From positions 6,944,001-7,008,000 of the forward strand of contig CAMGYJ010000011.1 of the NCBI GenBank assembly GCA_946122785.1: a stretch of 64,000 bases of DNA, read 5' to 3'. Below, one piece after another: positions 10,963 through 22,289 of the stretch. Numbering within the stretch: the first letter of the stretch is position 1; every line of letters begins with the position of its first letter. Made by a program: the position numbers and the translations under genes. The stretch is from Linum tenue (Eukaryota; Streptophyta; Magnoliopsida; Malpighiales; Linaceae). A model generated the notes under the pieces. The model saw only the letters and a program-made list of their open reading frames with translations, was not told where the DNA came from and searched no databases.

Positions 10963-12773
10963 ACCGTTTGCTTGTCCCCAAGCAAACCAAGTCAGATACA
11001 AGGTAGGCTCGAAACATCTCAATCATGCAACCCTTGGGGACATATCACATAGGCACGAAACATGGGAATCACACTGCTTTCAAACATCAACACATGAACA
11101 ACTTCAACCGCAACCTGGACAACCACCACAGAGGACATGCGAGTGCAGCAAAATCGAGTAAAGGAGGAGTCTCCCTTCTGTTCATCAACCAACATAGACT
11201 CGATTCAACCACTTACTCAAGACAGTCACCTCATGCACAAAACTCAAGATATCAGAGTTGAGACCGAGCAATCTAGGTCCTCACCGGGGTAAAGAGTATA
11301 GATAATATGAGAAAATGAATCGCTCACTCTCGACCAGTGGGATCAGGACAATTTGATGCGAAAATACGCATGCTTATTCTCTCAATCCCTAACGTCTCTT
11401 CACCATGAAGACAACCTCTAAATGCTAGAGTTCACATCTAGGGTGTCACCACTAACTAATCCGGAGGTCTTAGACACAGGTTCAAATGACTGGCAAGGGT
11501 CTTGGACATGGGAAAATGCCATTTAGGTGGTGGAAATATTCATAGCACAAGGTTCCACATTTCCCAACCCAACACAATCACAGTCAATCAAACCACTTAC
11601 TTCCTTTCTGCCATTCTGCATTACTCACATTCTTTAGAGCACAAGAGCGAAGGAGGTCATATAAATGTTAGCATTTCCAAGCCAGACTGCTAAGAAACAC
11701 TACTTAATGGGCACTATTCAGAATAGTGGTGGTGGCTCTTTTTTTTGTTGTTGCTTTCATTCATTTTTTTTTTCATTTCTTGAGAGAACCACCACCTATG
11801 CACATTTTTCAAACACATGCCCAACTTTTTAAGAACTACCTCCAACCCTCACATTTTATTTAGCAGAAACAGCAGAGAACATGTAAAAACCACTATGTGG
11901 AACCTTCTAAGAGATGCAAAAGGGTGATTTTCCATTGTAGACCGAAAGAAAGGATAACACAGCTCAAAGGGCTGACTAGGGGATATGACACATCAGGACA
12001 GTCAATTGGGTCGTGGGCTATTCCTATGCCTCCATCATCTTAGCTAATGTCAACGTGAATGCTACACATCATGGAAGTGGGAACTATCGCACAAGAAAGA
12101 AACGAGCAGGCTCAAATCTCACATGGCTACCTATATGCTCAATCTCTCATTCTGATTCCCTGAACTAGATGCATAAACGACTGTCAAGAACAAGTGATCA
12201 ATCCAAGTCACAGTTGGTAAGCAAACAGTTGAAAAACTGAACCCCTACACAATTCTACTGCACGTCTCAGTCATCATTATAGGTTGTCCTAGTTACACTT
12301 CAGTTGTCATGCATCAAGTCGAAAGCCATTCAATTCACCAATTAAAACCACAGTGCCAATATGATCAAGCAAACAGCAGTGCTTGGAGCCCTTAAATCTC
12401 GAGATTTGGACAGCGGACCAGGCTCCAAGCACACATATATATGTTCCAATGAATACAAAGAACCCCCCACACTTAAATGCGACAGTGTCCTCAATGGAGC
12501 AGAGGGAAAGGGAACGATGTTACCGTGAAATAGTGGTCAGGAACGGGGACTGGAGGGCGGACCAGTCAATAGAAGAGGACTGGACAAGGACCAATCCAAC
12601 GGGTACAGAGCTAGAGTCAGCAAAACACACACACATAGGGTGAAAGAAACCATAGTTCCAAGTCTACAATCCAAACAGACAGGACAAGAGAAAAGGGAAC
12701 ACAATACGGAGTCTTAGTCTGGAAAGAAAGACAAAGAAAGAGCCCAACTCGATGGGTAGCAGGCAGAGCCAGC
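10963..12773 (-). other. Gypsy 3' non-coding region with a second PPT-like site
   Basis: This 1.8-kb stretch lies between the end of the extra ORF and the polypurine tract. It holds no convincing protein. At about 12463-12490 the minus strand reads GACACTGTCGCATTTAAGTG followed by a G run. This is the same TTAAGTGTGGGGG phrase found next to the 3' LTR, and similar internal tracts occur in Athila/Tat elements. A T-rich low-complexity patch lies at 11735-11790. Confidence 0.65.
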
Positions 12774-13998
12774 TCAGTTCTCATCGCCTCCGTCGCCAGC
12801 TCGAGGCGGGTAGAAATCCTCATGCCTTGGGGAGGCCTCCCAAAGGTAGCTAACAGCAACAGGGTCCATGTCCCAGTAGCTCATCATGTAATGCTGAGCC
12901 GAAATGATGCGGCGGCGACCTTCGCGCTCACGGTCGAGACGGGCGTTGATGTGCTCCTGGCCAGCAAGGATCTGCTCGTTCTGGCGAGAAATGGCTTCCA
13001 GCTGCTCAGCAATGTAGGAGGTGGGCGCAGCAGCAAATGGGCCGGCAGCGGAAGTGGAGGCGCCAGGTGCAGAAGGTCTGGTCCGACGAATGGTCCGACG
13101 AGCCGCAGCATCGCTCGCCTCGGGGGATCCTCGCCCTCTGGTGCACGAGGAACAGGGTGAGGAAGTCCCCGGATCCAGGTCACGTCCCCGTCGCGCTGCA
13201 GTATAAGCTGGCGCCGTGGGATGACAGTGAACCCGGAGAAGGGTGTTGGCGGCAGGATGACAGTGAACCCGGAGAGGTCGATGTTGAAGTACCGTGCCAG
13301 GGCAGTGACCACCGGCCCACAAGCCAGAGCACGAACACACCAAGAAGCCTTGGCGACGGTCCTGGCGATGAGAGAGGCCAAATGGAGGTTGTCTTCCTCC
13401 TGGATGATGGAGTGCAGACAGTGTAAGGTGCGAAGCTGAAGATGACTGGTGGAGCCACCGCTGGGGGTGTAAGATTTCCCCAACAGCTGGTTGAGGATGC
13501 GCCACTCTGGGCGCAACTGAGTAGCCGTGGTGTAGCCTGGTGTGAACACAGCGCCTGTGAACTCCGGGAGGCAGATCCTCTCGAAGAATTGCTGGTCCCG
13601 AAAGATGGGACAGTCATTCTGTTCGATGGCCAGGTGGCAGGCGAATGGTGGAAGGAGCCCCAGTACCCGGCCGAAGTCATCATAACTGAGGGAATAAGAC
13701 TCCCTGCCAAGTCGGAACTGAATGGCGTTGCTGTGCTCGCCCGCGTGGGTCCGGAAGTGCACGAAGGTGGCATAGAACTCCCAAAGGAGCTCCTGATAGA
13801 TCGGCTCAGCGAGGCAGAGGAGACGGCGCCAAGAGTAAGCACGGATGGCAGCCTCCATTGCCTCGCGAGCACCCAGCTCCTCGAAGTCCGCAAAATCGAG
13901 GTAATGGTGCTCAACGATTTTGCGGCATCAGATGTCCCGCAGAGTCTTCCTCTGGTCGGCGTCGAGCATGTTCAGGTAAGTGTTCATGGTCCTGCAGC
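12774..13998 (-). pseudogene. Athila-type extra ORF downstream of pol (env-position ORF)
   Basis: Reading leftwards, the frame starts MNTYLNMLDADQ near 13990 and meets TGA after RKTLRDI. It then continues VEHHYLDFADFEELGAREAM and the Athila-ORF-like core (LLWEFYATFVHFRT, FRLGRESYSLSYDDFGRVLG, about 13830-13660). A frameshift near 13150-13180 moves the C-terminus to another frame, where a coiled-coil-like segment (EQLEAISRQNEQILAGQEHI) lies at about 13020-12950. A 36-bp in-frame tandem duplication sits at about 13218-13290. The protein resembles the ORF found after pol in Athila elements; its function is unknown. The family assignment is by recognition, not alignment. Confidence 0.7.
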
Positions 13999-13999
13999 C

Positions 14000-15344
14000 A
14001 AAAAGCAATAAAACACAACAACATACATAGAAATTTTTCAATGGTGCAATCATCCGCACTCGGGGCCCTTGAAACATAAAATTCGGACAGTGGACTAGGC
14101 CCCAGGGGAGGAAAAACATTCAAGACCATTCACCATCCACACAAGATTAAACTCACTTGGAGCCCTTGGATAATAAACCCGGACAGCAAATTAGGCTCCA
14201 AGCGGCACAATCACAAACACATGCTGCTCGGTAGGCCAACTAAAGAAGGAACAAACCAAGCATGCAATACCGTAGGCCTACCGAATTCATTCAAGCACAA
14301 CCCAATCCCCGAATTCCCTCACTTAAACCTGAATATCAATCCTCCACAAATCACAAGTAAAAATAGAGAAGCACACCTGGAGGCACAAGAAGATATCGCG
14401 GGGAAGGTGAGGGAAGATGGGGACTCAACGACAATCGCCGGGAAACTCGCCGGGAGGCTCGCCGGAGTTTCGTCGTCGGAGACTTCACAACCGCCAAACT
14501 GACCCAAAACTTTGGGGAATGAGGGCCCGGATGCCAAGAACGCAGTGGTGGTCGCGGTTTTCCGATTGGAGGTCGGAGGAGGGAGATCGGGCCGGAAGAA
14601 TACCGAAGACTCGCGGTTTTCCGGCGACCCAAACCACCGCCAAACTCGACCCCACTGGTATAGGCTTGTGCGCGCCGACGAGAGGAGCACGGGAGTGGTT
14701 TCAGATTTTAATTTGGAGCTCTGGTGAGGGAGTTATGGCCGGAGAACCACCTGAGAAGGAAAGGGGGGCGATTTTCCGGTGAAGGAGAGAGAGAGGGAGA
14801 CCAGAAAAATGAGGAGAGAGAGAGATTACGGGCTTCGCCCGAAATTTAAAAGTCAGGGGGCAATTACGGGCAGAATTATGACCGTAATTGCCCCAATTCA
14901 GCCCGTAATTGCAGCGCCGCGAGCCAACTGCCCATTGTGCTAATTACGGGCAGAATTACGACAGTCTGATCCTGCCCGTAATTTCACTGCCGAGACCAAT
15001 CTCTTCTTCTGGCTTAATTACGGGCAGGGGTATGACAAATTACGACCATAATTGGTCCACCCCTTGCCCGTAATTACATTGCCGAGAGCCCTTTTCTCCA
15101 AAATTTAAACCGCAATTTCGAACAGGCAAAACCATTCGTGCCCCTGCTCGAAAATAGACACCACCATAGACAAAAACAGACCATCCGGGGCAGGAAAAAC
15201 ATTCTAGAAAGACTCCCGACAGACTCAAAGACTCAAAAACTGAAAAAACAAAAAGGGAAAAAAAGACAGAAATGCAAACCGTGGTGGGGTTGCCTCCCCA
15301 CCAGCGCTTCTTTACCGTCTTTTAGCTGGACGCCAGTAGAGGAA
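14000..15344 (-). other. Gypsy spacer between integrase and the extra ORF, with an ATTACGG/CCGTAAT cluster
   Basis: The stretch contains no recognisable protein. At about 14825-15080 it carries a second cluster of the ATTACGGGC...GCCCGTAAT motif family that also fills the LTR. The rest (14140-14800) is GC-richer leader-like sequence with purine-rich runs. Confidence 0.6.
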
Positions 15345-16583
15345 CTAAGGGTCCTCGAGCTTGATCAGCAGCTCTGCGCGCTCGACACCACCTCCCAAGT
15401 ACAATTTTAGGAGGTGGCCATTCACCTTGAATGGCTCGATTTGAGGATTGCTGATCTCCACCGCCCCGTGCGGGAAAACTTGGGTGACCGTGAAGGGTGC
15501 CGACCACCTCGAACGTAGCTTGCCCGGGAAGAGTTTCAGGCGTGCATTGAAGAGCAGAACATGATCACCTGCCTGAAACTCCTTCGGGCCCCTCAACCGA
15601 GCGTCATGGAGACGCTTGGTTCGCTCTTTGTAGAGCAGGGTGTTCTCGTAGGCGTGGTAACGCCATTCCTCCAACTCCAGCAGCTGCAGCTTACGTTCAG
15701 TACATGCAACACTCAAATTCCGGTTTAGCAGCTTAATGGCCCAGAAGGCCTTGTGCTCTAGCTCTACTGGAAAATGACACGCCTTCCCATAGACAAGCTT
15801 ATAGGGAGAAGTGCCAATCGGGTTTTTATAGGTCGTCCTATATGCCCAAAGAGCATCATCGAGCTTGGTGGACCAATCCTTGCGGGATTGATCCACCATC
15901 TTTTCAATTATTCGTTTTAACTCCTGATTCGTCAGCTCGGCTTGCCCATTTGACTGGGGATGGTAAGCCACTGACACCTGATGCTTAACACCATAGCGAG
16001 AGAGGACTTTAGTGAATTGCCCTTGAAAATGTGTTCCTCTATCATTAATGATGGCGCGAGGTGTCCCGAACCGGGTGAACAGCTGCTTCAGAAATGAGCA
16101 GACCCGTCTTGCATCATAGGTGGGCATGGCTTGAGCTTCTGCCCACCTCGAGACGTAGTCCACTGCAACCAGTATGTACAGATTGCCAAAAGATGGAGGG
16201 AATGGGCCCATGAAATCGATACCCCAAACATCAAAAATTTCGCAAATGACAGAAATATGTTGGGGCATCTCATCCCGGGAAGAAATGTTACCTGACCTTT
16301 GGCAGCGGTCGCACTGTCATGCGAAGGTGTCTGCATCCTTGAAGAGCGAGGGCCAATAGAAGCCCGACTGTAGCACCTTCCGCGCCGTGCGGTTGCCTCC
16401 ATGGTGACCTCCAGTAGGTCCCTCGTGGCATTGAGACAGGATGTCTCCCATCTCGTGCTCCATGATGCAGCGTCGGATCACGCCATCTGCTCCGATCCTG
16501 AAGAGGTACGGATCCTCCCAGAAGTAATGCTTTAGGTCGGAGAAGAACTTGCACTTTGCATGAGTGGCCATCCACTTTGGTAG
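15345..16583 (-). pseudogene. Gypsy integrase
   Basis: The product would insert the cDNA. Reading leftwards from about 16571: an H-H-C-C zinc-binding region (CHEGPTGGHHGG and, at about 16315, CDRCQRSG), interrupted by a TGA (16317-16319) just before the CDRC. The catalytic core follows with Asp in [11 protein letters not shown] (about 16225), Asp in [11 protein letters not shown] (about 16045) and Glu in [11 protein letters not shown] (about 15925), so the D,D,E residues are present. The C-terminal domain continues to a stop at 15345. Another stop separates it from RNase H near 16584. Apart from these nonsense codons the domain is well preserved. Confidence 0.9.
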
Positions 16584-17087
16584 CTACTTTCCCACCAGAT
16601 AATTGGCAAAGTCAGAATACCAAGGGGCCACGCTGTCCACCAGTGTCATCGCCAACAATCTCTCACCCAGGAAGGAGTCATCGATCTCTTCCACGAAGTT
16701 GTCCACCGGAGGGGCTTCCAACCGTGAAAGATGATCTGCAACAACATTCTCGGCTCCCTTCTTGTCCCGGATCTCTATGTCAAATTCCTGCAGAAGCAGG
16801 ATCCAGCGGATGAGCCTAGGCTTTGCATCAGCCTTGCTCATCAGGTAGCGAATCGCCGAGTGGTCTGTGTAGACCACCACATGGGAGAGCACCAGATATG
16901 GTCGGAACTTTTCAAATGCATACATCACAGCGAGGAGCTTCTTCTCAGTGGTGGTGTAATTCTCCTGTGCATCGTTCAAGGTGTTCGACGCGTAGTAGAT
17001 GGGCTGGAAGTGCTTCCCGCGTCTCTGACCCAGAACGACTCCGACTGCATAGTCACTCGCATCGCACATCAGCTCAAAGGGAAGAGA
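16584..17087 (-). pseudogene. Gypsy RNase H
   Basis: [16 protein letters not shown] (about 17069-17020) gives the first catalytic Asp. [16 protein letters not shown] gives the Glu, [11 protein letters not shown] the second Asp, and [12 protein letters not shown] the end of the domain. A TAG at about 17085-17087 replaces the Trp expected in the linker from the RT (TPD-stop-SLPFEL), so the domain is cut from the RT. It would degrade the RNA strand during reverse transcription. A stop at 16584 separates it from the integrase region. Confidence 0.9.
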
Positions 17088-18450
17088 CTAGTCAGGAGTC
17101 ACCATGATGGGAGCATGGGTGAGCTTCTCTTTCAAAGTCTCGAATGACGCTGTGCACTGAGGAGTGAACTGAAATGGTGCATCCTTCTCCAGCAGCTTGG
17201 TCAGAGGCAGGGCAATCTTCGAGAAATCTTTAATGAAGCGCCGGTAGAAGCCTGCATGACCCAGAAAGCTGCGAATCCCCTTCACAGAAATGGGAGGAGG
17301 TATCTGACTGATCGTCTCAATCTTCGCACGATCCACCTCAATCCCTTGCTTGGAGATCTTGTGCCCGAGCACAATCCCCTCACGGACCATAAAATGGCAC
17401 TTCTCCCAGCTGAGTGCCAGATTAGTCTCCTCGCACCTCTTCAGAACGAGTTCCAGGTTATGGAGATAATGAGTGAAGGAGTCTCCATACACCGAGAAGT
17501 CATCCATGAAGACTTCCATGATCTCTCCAACCAGTCGGTCGAAGATCGCCAGCATGCATCTCTGGAAGGTCGTCGGTGCATACACAACCCAAATGGAATC
17601 CTCCGGTAAGCAAAGGTACCGAAAGGGCAAGTGAATGTGGTCTTCGCCTGATCCTCCAGTGTGATAGGAATTTGGAAATAACCAGACATGCCATCCAGGA
17701 AGAAATAGAACTCATGGCCAGCCAACCTCTCCAGCATCTGATCAATGAAAAATAGGGGAAAATGATCTTTCCTGGTGGCGTCGTTCAGACGCCGGTAATC
17801 GATGCAGACTCTCCAGCCGGTCACAGTCCGCATCGGGATCAGCTCTTTCTTCTCATTCGGGACCACAGTCATCCCGCATTTCTTCGGGACCAACTGAGTG
17901 GGGCTGACCCACTTGCTATCAGATATAGCAAAGATGATCCCTGCATCCATGAGCTTCACAATCTCTGCCCGAACCACTGCCTCCAAGTTGGGAGACAATC
18001 TCCGTTGTGGCTGCCTGACTGGCTTAACCTCATCCTTCATCAGAATTTTGTGGGAGCAGAAGGATGGGCTAATGCCTCTGATATCTGTGATCTTCCAAGC
18101 CATGGCCCGGGCATACTTCTGCAGCAGAGCCACCAGCCTGCTCTTCTGCTCGGATGTCAGGTCCGAGCTGATAATGACCAGAAGCTTATTCCCCTCCCGG
18201 AGAAATGCATACTCCAGGTGAGAGGGGAGGGGCTTAAGCTCCAGCTCTGGCGGCTCCTCCAATGATGTAGTGATCCGGGGCGAGATAGGGATCAACTTAA
18301 ATGGTATCTCTCGCCGCTCGATCGCGACCTCGTCTAGCTCCGCGAGCTGCTCCTCCAGCTGCACATCCCGTGATGCCTGTTCCCCTAGCAAAAGACAACG
18401 CTCGAGGAAATCGTTAGTACCGCACTCGTGATGGCGAGTGTGGTCTCAAA
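17088..18450 (-). pseudogene. Gypsy reverse transcriptase
   Basis: Reading leftwards: a linker with NDFLERCLLLGEQ (about 18430-18380), the fingers segment (VPKKCGMTVV, about 17890), RVCIDYRRLN (about 17810), GYFQIPI (about 17680) and the catalytic FMDD box (about 17505). A one-base deletion after YRRIPFGLC (about 17583) shifts the frame just before APTTFQRCM. The second half then reads through FLGHAGFYRRFIKDF. The family and lineage are clear; the frameshift makes it inactive. Confidence 0.9.
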
Positions 18451-18465
18451 ATCAGCAACAACATC

Positions 18466-20508
18466 TTAGTAGTCTAGATCAAAATGGAGATGGGGGTGTT
18501 TCATATTATCAGAAACAGAGAAGGTGATTTGTTCACCCCCAGCTCGCAAAATCAATTTCCCATAATTCACATCAATGAGCGCCTTGGCGTTGGCGAGAAA
18601 AGGTCTACCCAATATTAATGGCACATCCACATCCTCATTTATGTCCAAAATCACAAAATCAACAGGATATGAGAATGGCCCTACTGCGACAATCAAGTCC
18701 TCTGCAATGCCCCTAGGATGCACAATGGCTCTATCAGCAAGTTGAATGCTCATCCTAGTATCACTGGGTTCACCTAGGCCTAAATTCTCCAAGGATTTCC
18801 CTATATGCAAACTACCAATCATGCAAGGGATAGTAAAACTCCCTAGGTCTTTTCGCTTCTCTGGTAGTTTGTTCTGCAAGATGGCAGAACACTCCTCGTT
18901 GAGCATCACTCTTGCCCGCTCCCCAAGCTTCCTCTTGTTGGTGAGGAGATCCTTCATGAACTTGCCATACTTGGGCATCTTCGATAATTCCTCCACGAAG
19001 GGCATGCTTATGTTTACCTGCTTCAGCATTGCCATGAATTTGGCAAACTCAGTCTCCAGTCGGTCTTTGTGCAACCGAGTAGGAAAGGGAAGCTGCGGTA
19101 CATACTCCTTCACCACTGGTTGCGGTTTAGGAGCAGGCACCTCAACCTCCTTCTCAATTTCCTCCTCATTAGCTGGAAGTGCTGAAGCAGGGGTCTCTCT
19201 CTCCTGTGCCCGCACAGGTGGATCACCAGTCATCTTGCCACTCCTAGTAGTAATGGCCTTGCAGTGCTCATTTGGGTACTGCGGATGAGGGATGGTCTGA
19301 CCGGGTAAAGTACCAGGAGTCCTCTGAGCTACAGCCTGGGCAACACTCCCAAGCTGGGTCTGGATATCCCGCAGCACGACCCGTGTGTTTCTCTGACCAG
19401 CTTCTAGCTCCAAGAATTTACCTGAAACTTTCTCCATGAACTGCTCAATGTTATTGAACTTGTTTGCACCAGAGGTGGCCAGAGAACCCACCAGATCTCG
19501 CAATTCCGCCATCGGGTCACTCTGTACTGGGGCTCCAGGTGCTGCCCCTGTCTGATGAAATGGTCGCACCTGTGACTGCGGTGGAACTGGCCCCTGTCTG
19601 GGCGGGTAGAGAGGCTGTTGCGGCTGCTGAAATTGCCCTTGTCTGGGCTGGTAAGGAGGCCTCTGTAAGCCTGGTGGTCCCTGGGGGACTGGTGGTCTAG
19701 AATTGGCCCCAGCCCAGGAGAAGTTGGGATGCTGGCGCCACCCCTCGTTGTAAGTGTTGTTGTAGGGGTCGAAGCGTCTGGCATTGCCGATGAAGTCCAC
19801 CTGCTCCTAGGGAGTAGACGACTCCCTCAGCGCCTGACAGTCCTCCACGGTGTGATGGGAGCTCTCACACTACTGGCAGTGCATCGCTTGCTGCTGTCCT
19901 GTACCTGCAATCATCCCAGATCGATCAATGGCTGAAATCAGCTTCGATACCACCTGCACCAAATCAGATGACTGGGTGGCTACAGCATGCACACCCCGCC
20001 CTGGTGCTCGTCTCGATCTCCTCGCAGTTCCCCAGTCATAGCCCTGCTCTGCCATCTCTTCAAAGAGTTGATTCAGCTGTGCCGGTGTTTTGGTGAGCAT
20101 ATTCCCGCCACAGACCGAGTCAATCAGCTGCTTGTCTTGCGGGAAGAGGGCATGGTAGAATGTGCCCACCTTGAAGGCGTCGGTAAAACCATGGTTGGGG
20201 TATTTGAGGAAAAGACTAGTGTATCTTTCCCAAGCATCCCGGATGGTCTCATCTTCATCCTGAGCAAAGTGGGTAATTTGCTTCTGCAGGTCCGCCGTCT
20301 TGGACTGGGGATGGTAGCGAGTGAGGAACTTGTCCGCCAGGTTGGTGAACGTGATGATCGAGCCTGGAGGTCGAGTGTCTAGCCACTCCTTTGCCTGCCC
20401 CTCCAGAGTAATGGGAAGTACCTCAGCTGGATGGCATCGGCTGGGACCCCATTTATCTTGATCCATCGATGAGCTCGTGGAATCGCCTCAAATGTGATCG
20501 GGGGCACA
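18466..20508 (-). pseudogene. Gypsy gag-protease, 5' end fused to truncated LTR
   Basis: The gag capsid part (FEAIPRAHRWIKING, then EWLDTRPPGSIITF and FYHALFPQDKQLID) lies at 20500-19990. The zinc knuckle CX2CX4HX4C is at about 19870-19820, with a TAG inside its CX2C; another TAG follows near 19808. Downstream are VDFIGNARRFDPYNN, a Pro/Gln-rich linker and the aspartic protease region. There LGLGEPSDTRMS, DRAIVHPRGIAEDL and VPLILGRPFL are present, but the ALxDLGAS active-site block that should precede them is missing (about 18790). At 20508 the coding sequence abruptly joins LTR sequence, so the gag N-terminus and PBS are deleted. Confidence 0.88.
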
Positions 20509-21189
20509 AAATACAAAGCAGTCATACTCATAACAATGGGAAGAATCTGCTCTGGGATGTCAATCTTCACTCCTGGGGATGCAATCTGGGCTTCAATGGT
20601 GAGAAATCCACTCCAAATCGCTCATAGGGTTTGTTCTTCACACTTTCTCTCTCTAAAACTCTGTTTTTGCTCCAAAAAGTCGACTCCCTCTCCTTTGGCT
20701 CGAATCTGCCTCAAAACCCCGATTCTGGGCGAATTACGGGCTGAATTACGGTCGTAATCATGGTCTGCCCGTAAACGCTCGTAAAATGCCCAAAACGCGC
20801 GTTTTACTTAGCTCTGACGAGGGGAATTACGGCCGTAATTTCCAAATTACTGCCAGTAATTATGGAATTACGACTGTGGTTACTGTGACTCTTGCCCGTA
20901 ATTTTCTCTGCGACAGGGATTCTGGGGAATTAGGCTCGGCATTGCATTTACGGGCAAGACAGGAGCAATTATGACCGTAATTGGTCAGGGTCTGCTCGTA
21001 ATTCTCGTCTTGAACCGCCAAATGACCTCCAAATGACCCGAAACTTGCGCCCATACACCTCTTTACTTGCTAGGACCTGAAATACGACAAAACAACACAA
21101 CCTAGCGTAAAATAGGCCAAGGAACAACGATTTCGAGCTAAAATGGTCAGGGAACAAGAGTGAAAACATGTGCAAATACGACGCTATCA
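20508..21189 (-). repeat. Gypsy 5' LTR, truncated (about 680 of 1384 bp)
   Basis: Matches the 10276-10946 part of the full LTR. The other half of the LTR, the PBS, the leader and the gag start are absent; the breakpoint is at about 20508. It ends at 21189 before the TSD ATCGG. Confidence 0.9.
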
Positions 21190-22275
21190 ATCGGCAAGAC
21201 GAGTGGACCGATGCACAAATGAAAAATGCTAAGCTAAACATCAGATCAATGCATATCCTTCAAACTGCTATGTCACAAGATGAAATCGACAAAGTTGAGC
21301 AGTGCGAATCCGCGAAGGAGATCTGGGATACACTAGAAGCGACTTACGAAGGGACTTCGAATATCAAGGAGACTCGAATCGATCTGCTTCTCCATAAGTA
21401 CGAAGTGTTCGACATGATCCCAGGTGAGAGTATTCATGAAATGTACTCTAGGATTACAGGGCTCATTATTAAGCTAAAAGGTCTATTTAAGATTTTCGCT
21501 TATAAAGATCTAGTCAGAAAAATTTTGTGTTCCTTACCCAGTGAGTGGCTGCCTAAGAGAACTGCCATAGAAGAGGACAAAAAATTAAAATACTATAGTT
21601 TTCTATGAATTAATTGGATCTCTGATGAGTCATGAACATGTGGTTAGACAAGTTGGAAAGGAAAATGATTGACGTAGGAAGAACTTAGCTTTTCAATAAC
21701 GTGTTAATGATTATAACTCTAGAAATGATAGAAGATTGCATAGTCTGGCTTTGAAATCTCGTGCTTATGAGTATGAATCTGATGGGTAGGTAGATGTTGA
21801 ATTTGAAAAGGAATTTGGCTTGGTCATTAAAAGATATCAGCGTATGCTGAAATATAAGAATGACCAAAGACGAAATCATCAGGATAATCGTAACATACTT
21901 GGTTCATCAAGTCGTGATACAGGGTATGAATTATCCAGTGGTTTCAATCGCAATCAGGAACAAAATCATCGCTACAATGATTCCAACACTCGCTCTTTTG
22001 ATTCTAACGGAACTAATCGTGTCAAAAGTGTTCCTACAGAAAGATTTTTTGCACAGGAAAGAGACTCAGACACGAATGGTGGAGAAAAGGAGCCCCGGGC
22101 ATGCTACAAAATGTGGGAAGATGGGTCACATTACGGCCCACTGTGCCCAAACCTTGAGAGCTAGAGAAAAAGCCATGAAAGCATCATGGAGTGACTACGA
22201 CAGTGACTCTGAAGATGAAGGACGTCTTGAATTTGCTTACATGGCCAAACTGGAAGTAGAATCAGAAAACCCATG
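21190..22275 (+). pseudogene. Copia gag, C-terminal part
   Basis: Continues the fragment at 9382-9562. It carries the gag core (EWTDAQMKNAKLNIRSM, ESAKEIWDTLEATYEGTS, YEVFDMIPGESIHEMYSR, 21195-21470), then stops, then RYQRMLKYKN, and the zinc knuckle CYKxCGKMGHITAHC (about 22100-22150). The knuckle is broken by one extra A after CYK, so its two halves are in different frames. It ends with the acidic MKASWSDYDSDSEDE stretch typical of Sirevirus gag. Confidence 0.88.
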
Positions 22276-22289
22276 AGCAAATTCCAGCA

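Larger units (their letters stand above)
9563..21189 (-). mobile_element. Ty3/Gypsy retrotransposon, Athila-like, inserted in Copia gag, internally deleted
   Basis: On the minus strand the order is truncated 5' LTR, gag, protease, RT, RNase H, integrase, an extra Athila-type ORF, polypurine tract, full 3' LTR. The perfect TSD ATCGG lies at 9558-9562 and 21190-21194. The two LTRs share about 670 bp, with roughly two dozen mismatches and a short indel counted by eye, so this element is younger than the Copia it sits in. It has several nonsense codons, a 1-bp deletion in RT and a deletion covering the protease active site, and cannot be autonomous. Confidence 0.92.

Noticed and set aside
13442..14011. 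A 189-codon plus-strand frame over the Gypsy extra ORF
   Set aside because: It is the antisense shadow of the Athila-like ORF, which matches a known pattern in the other strand.
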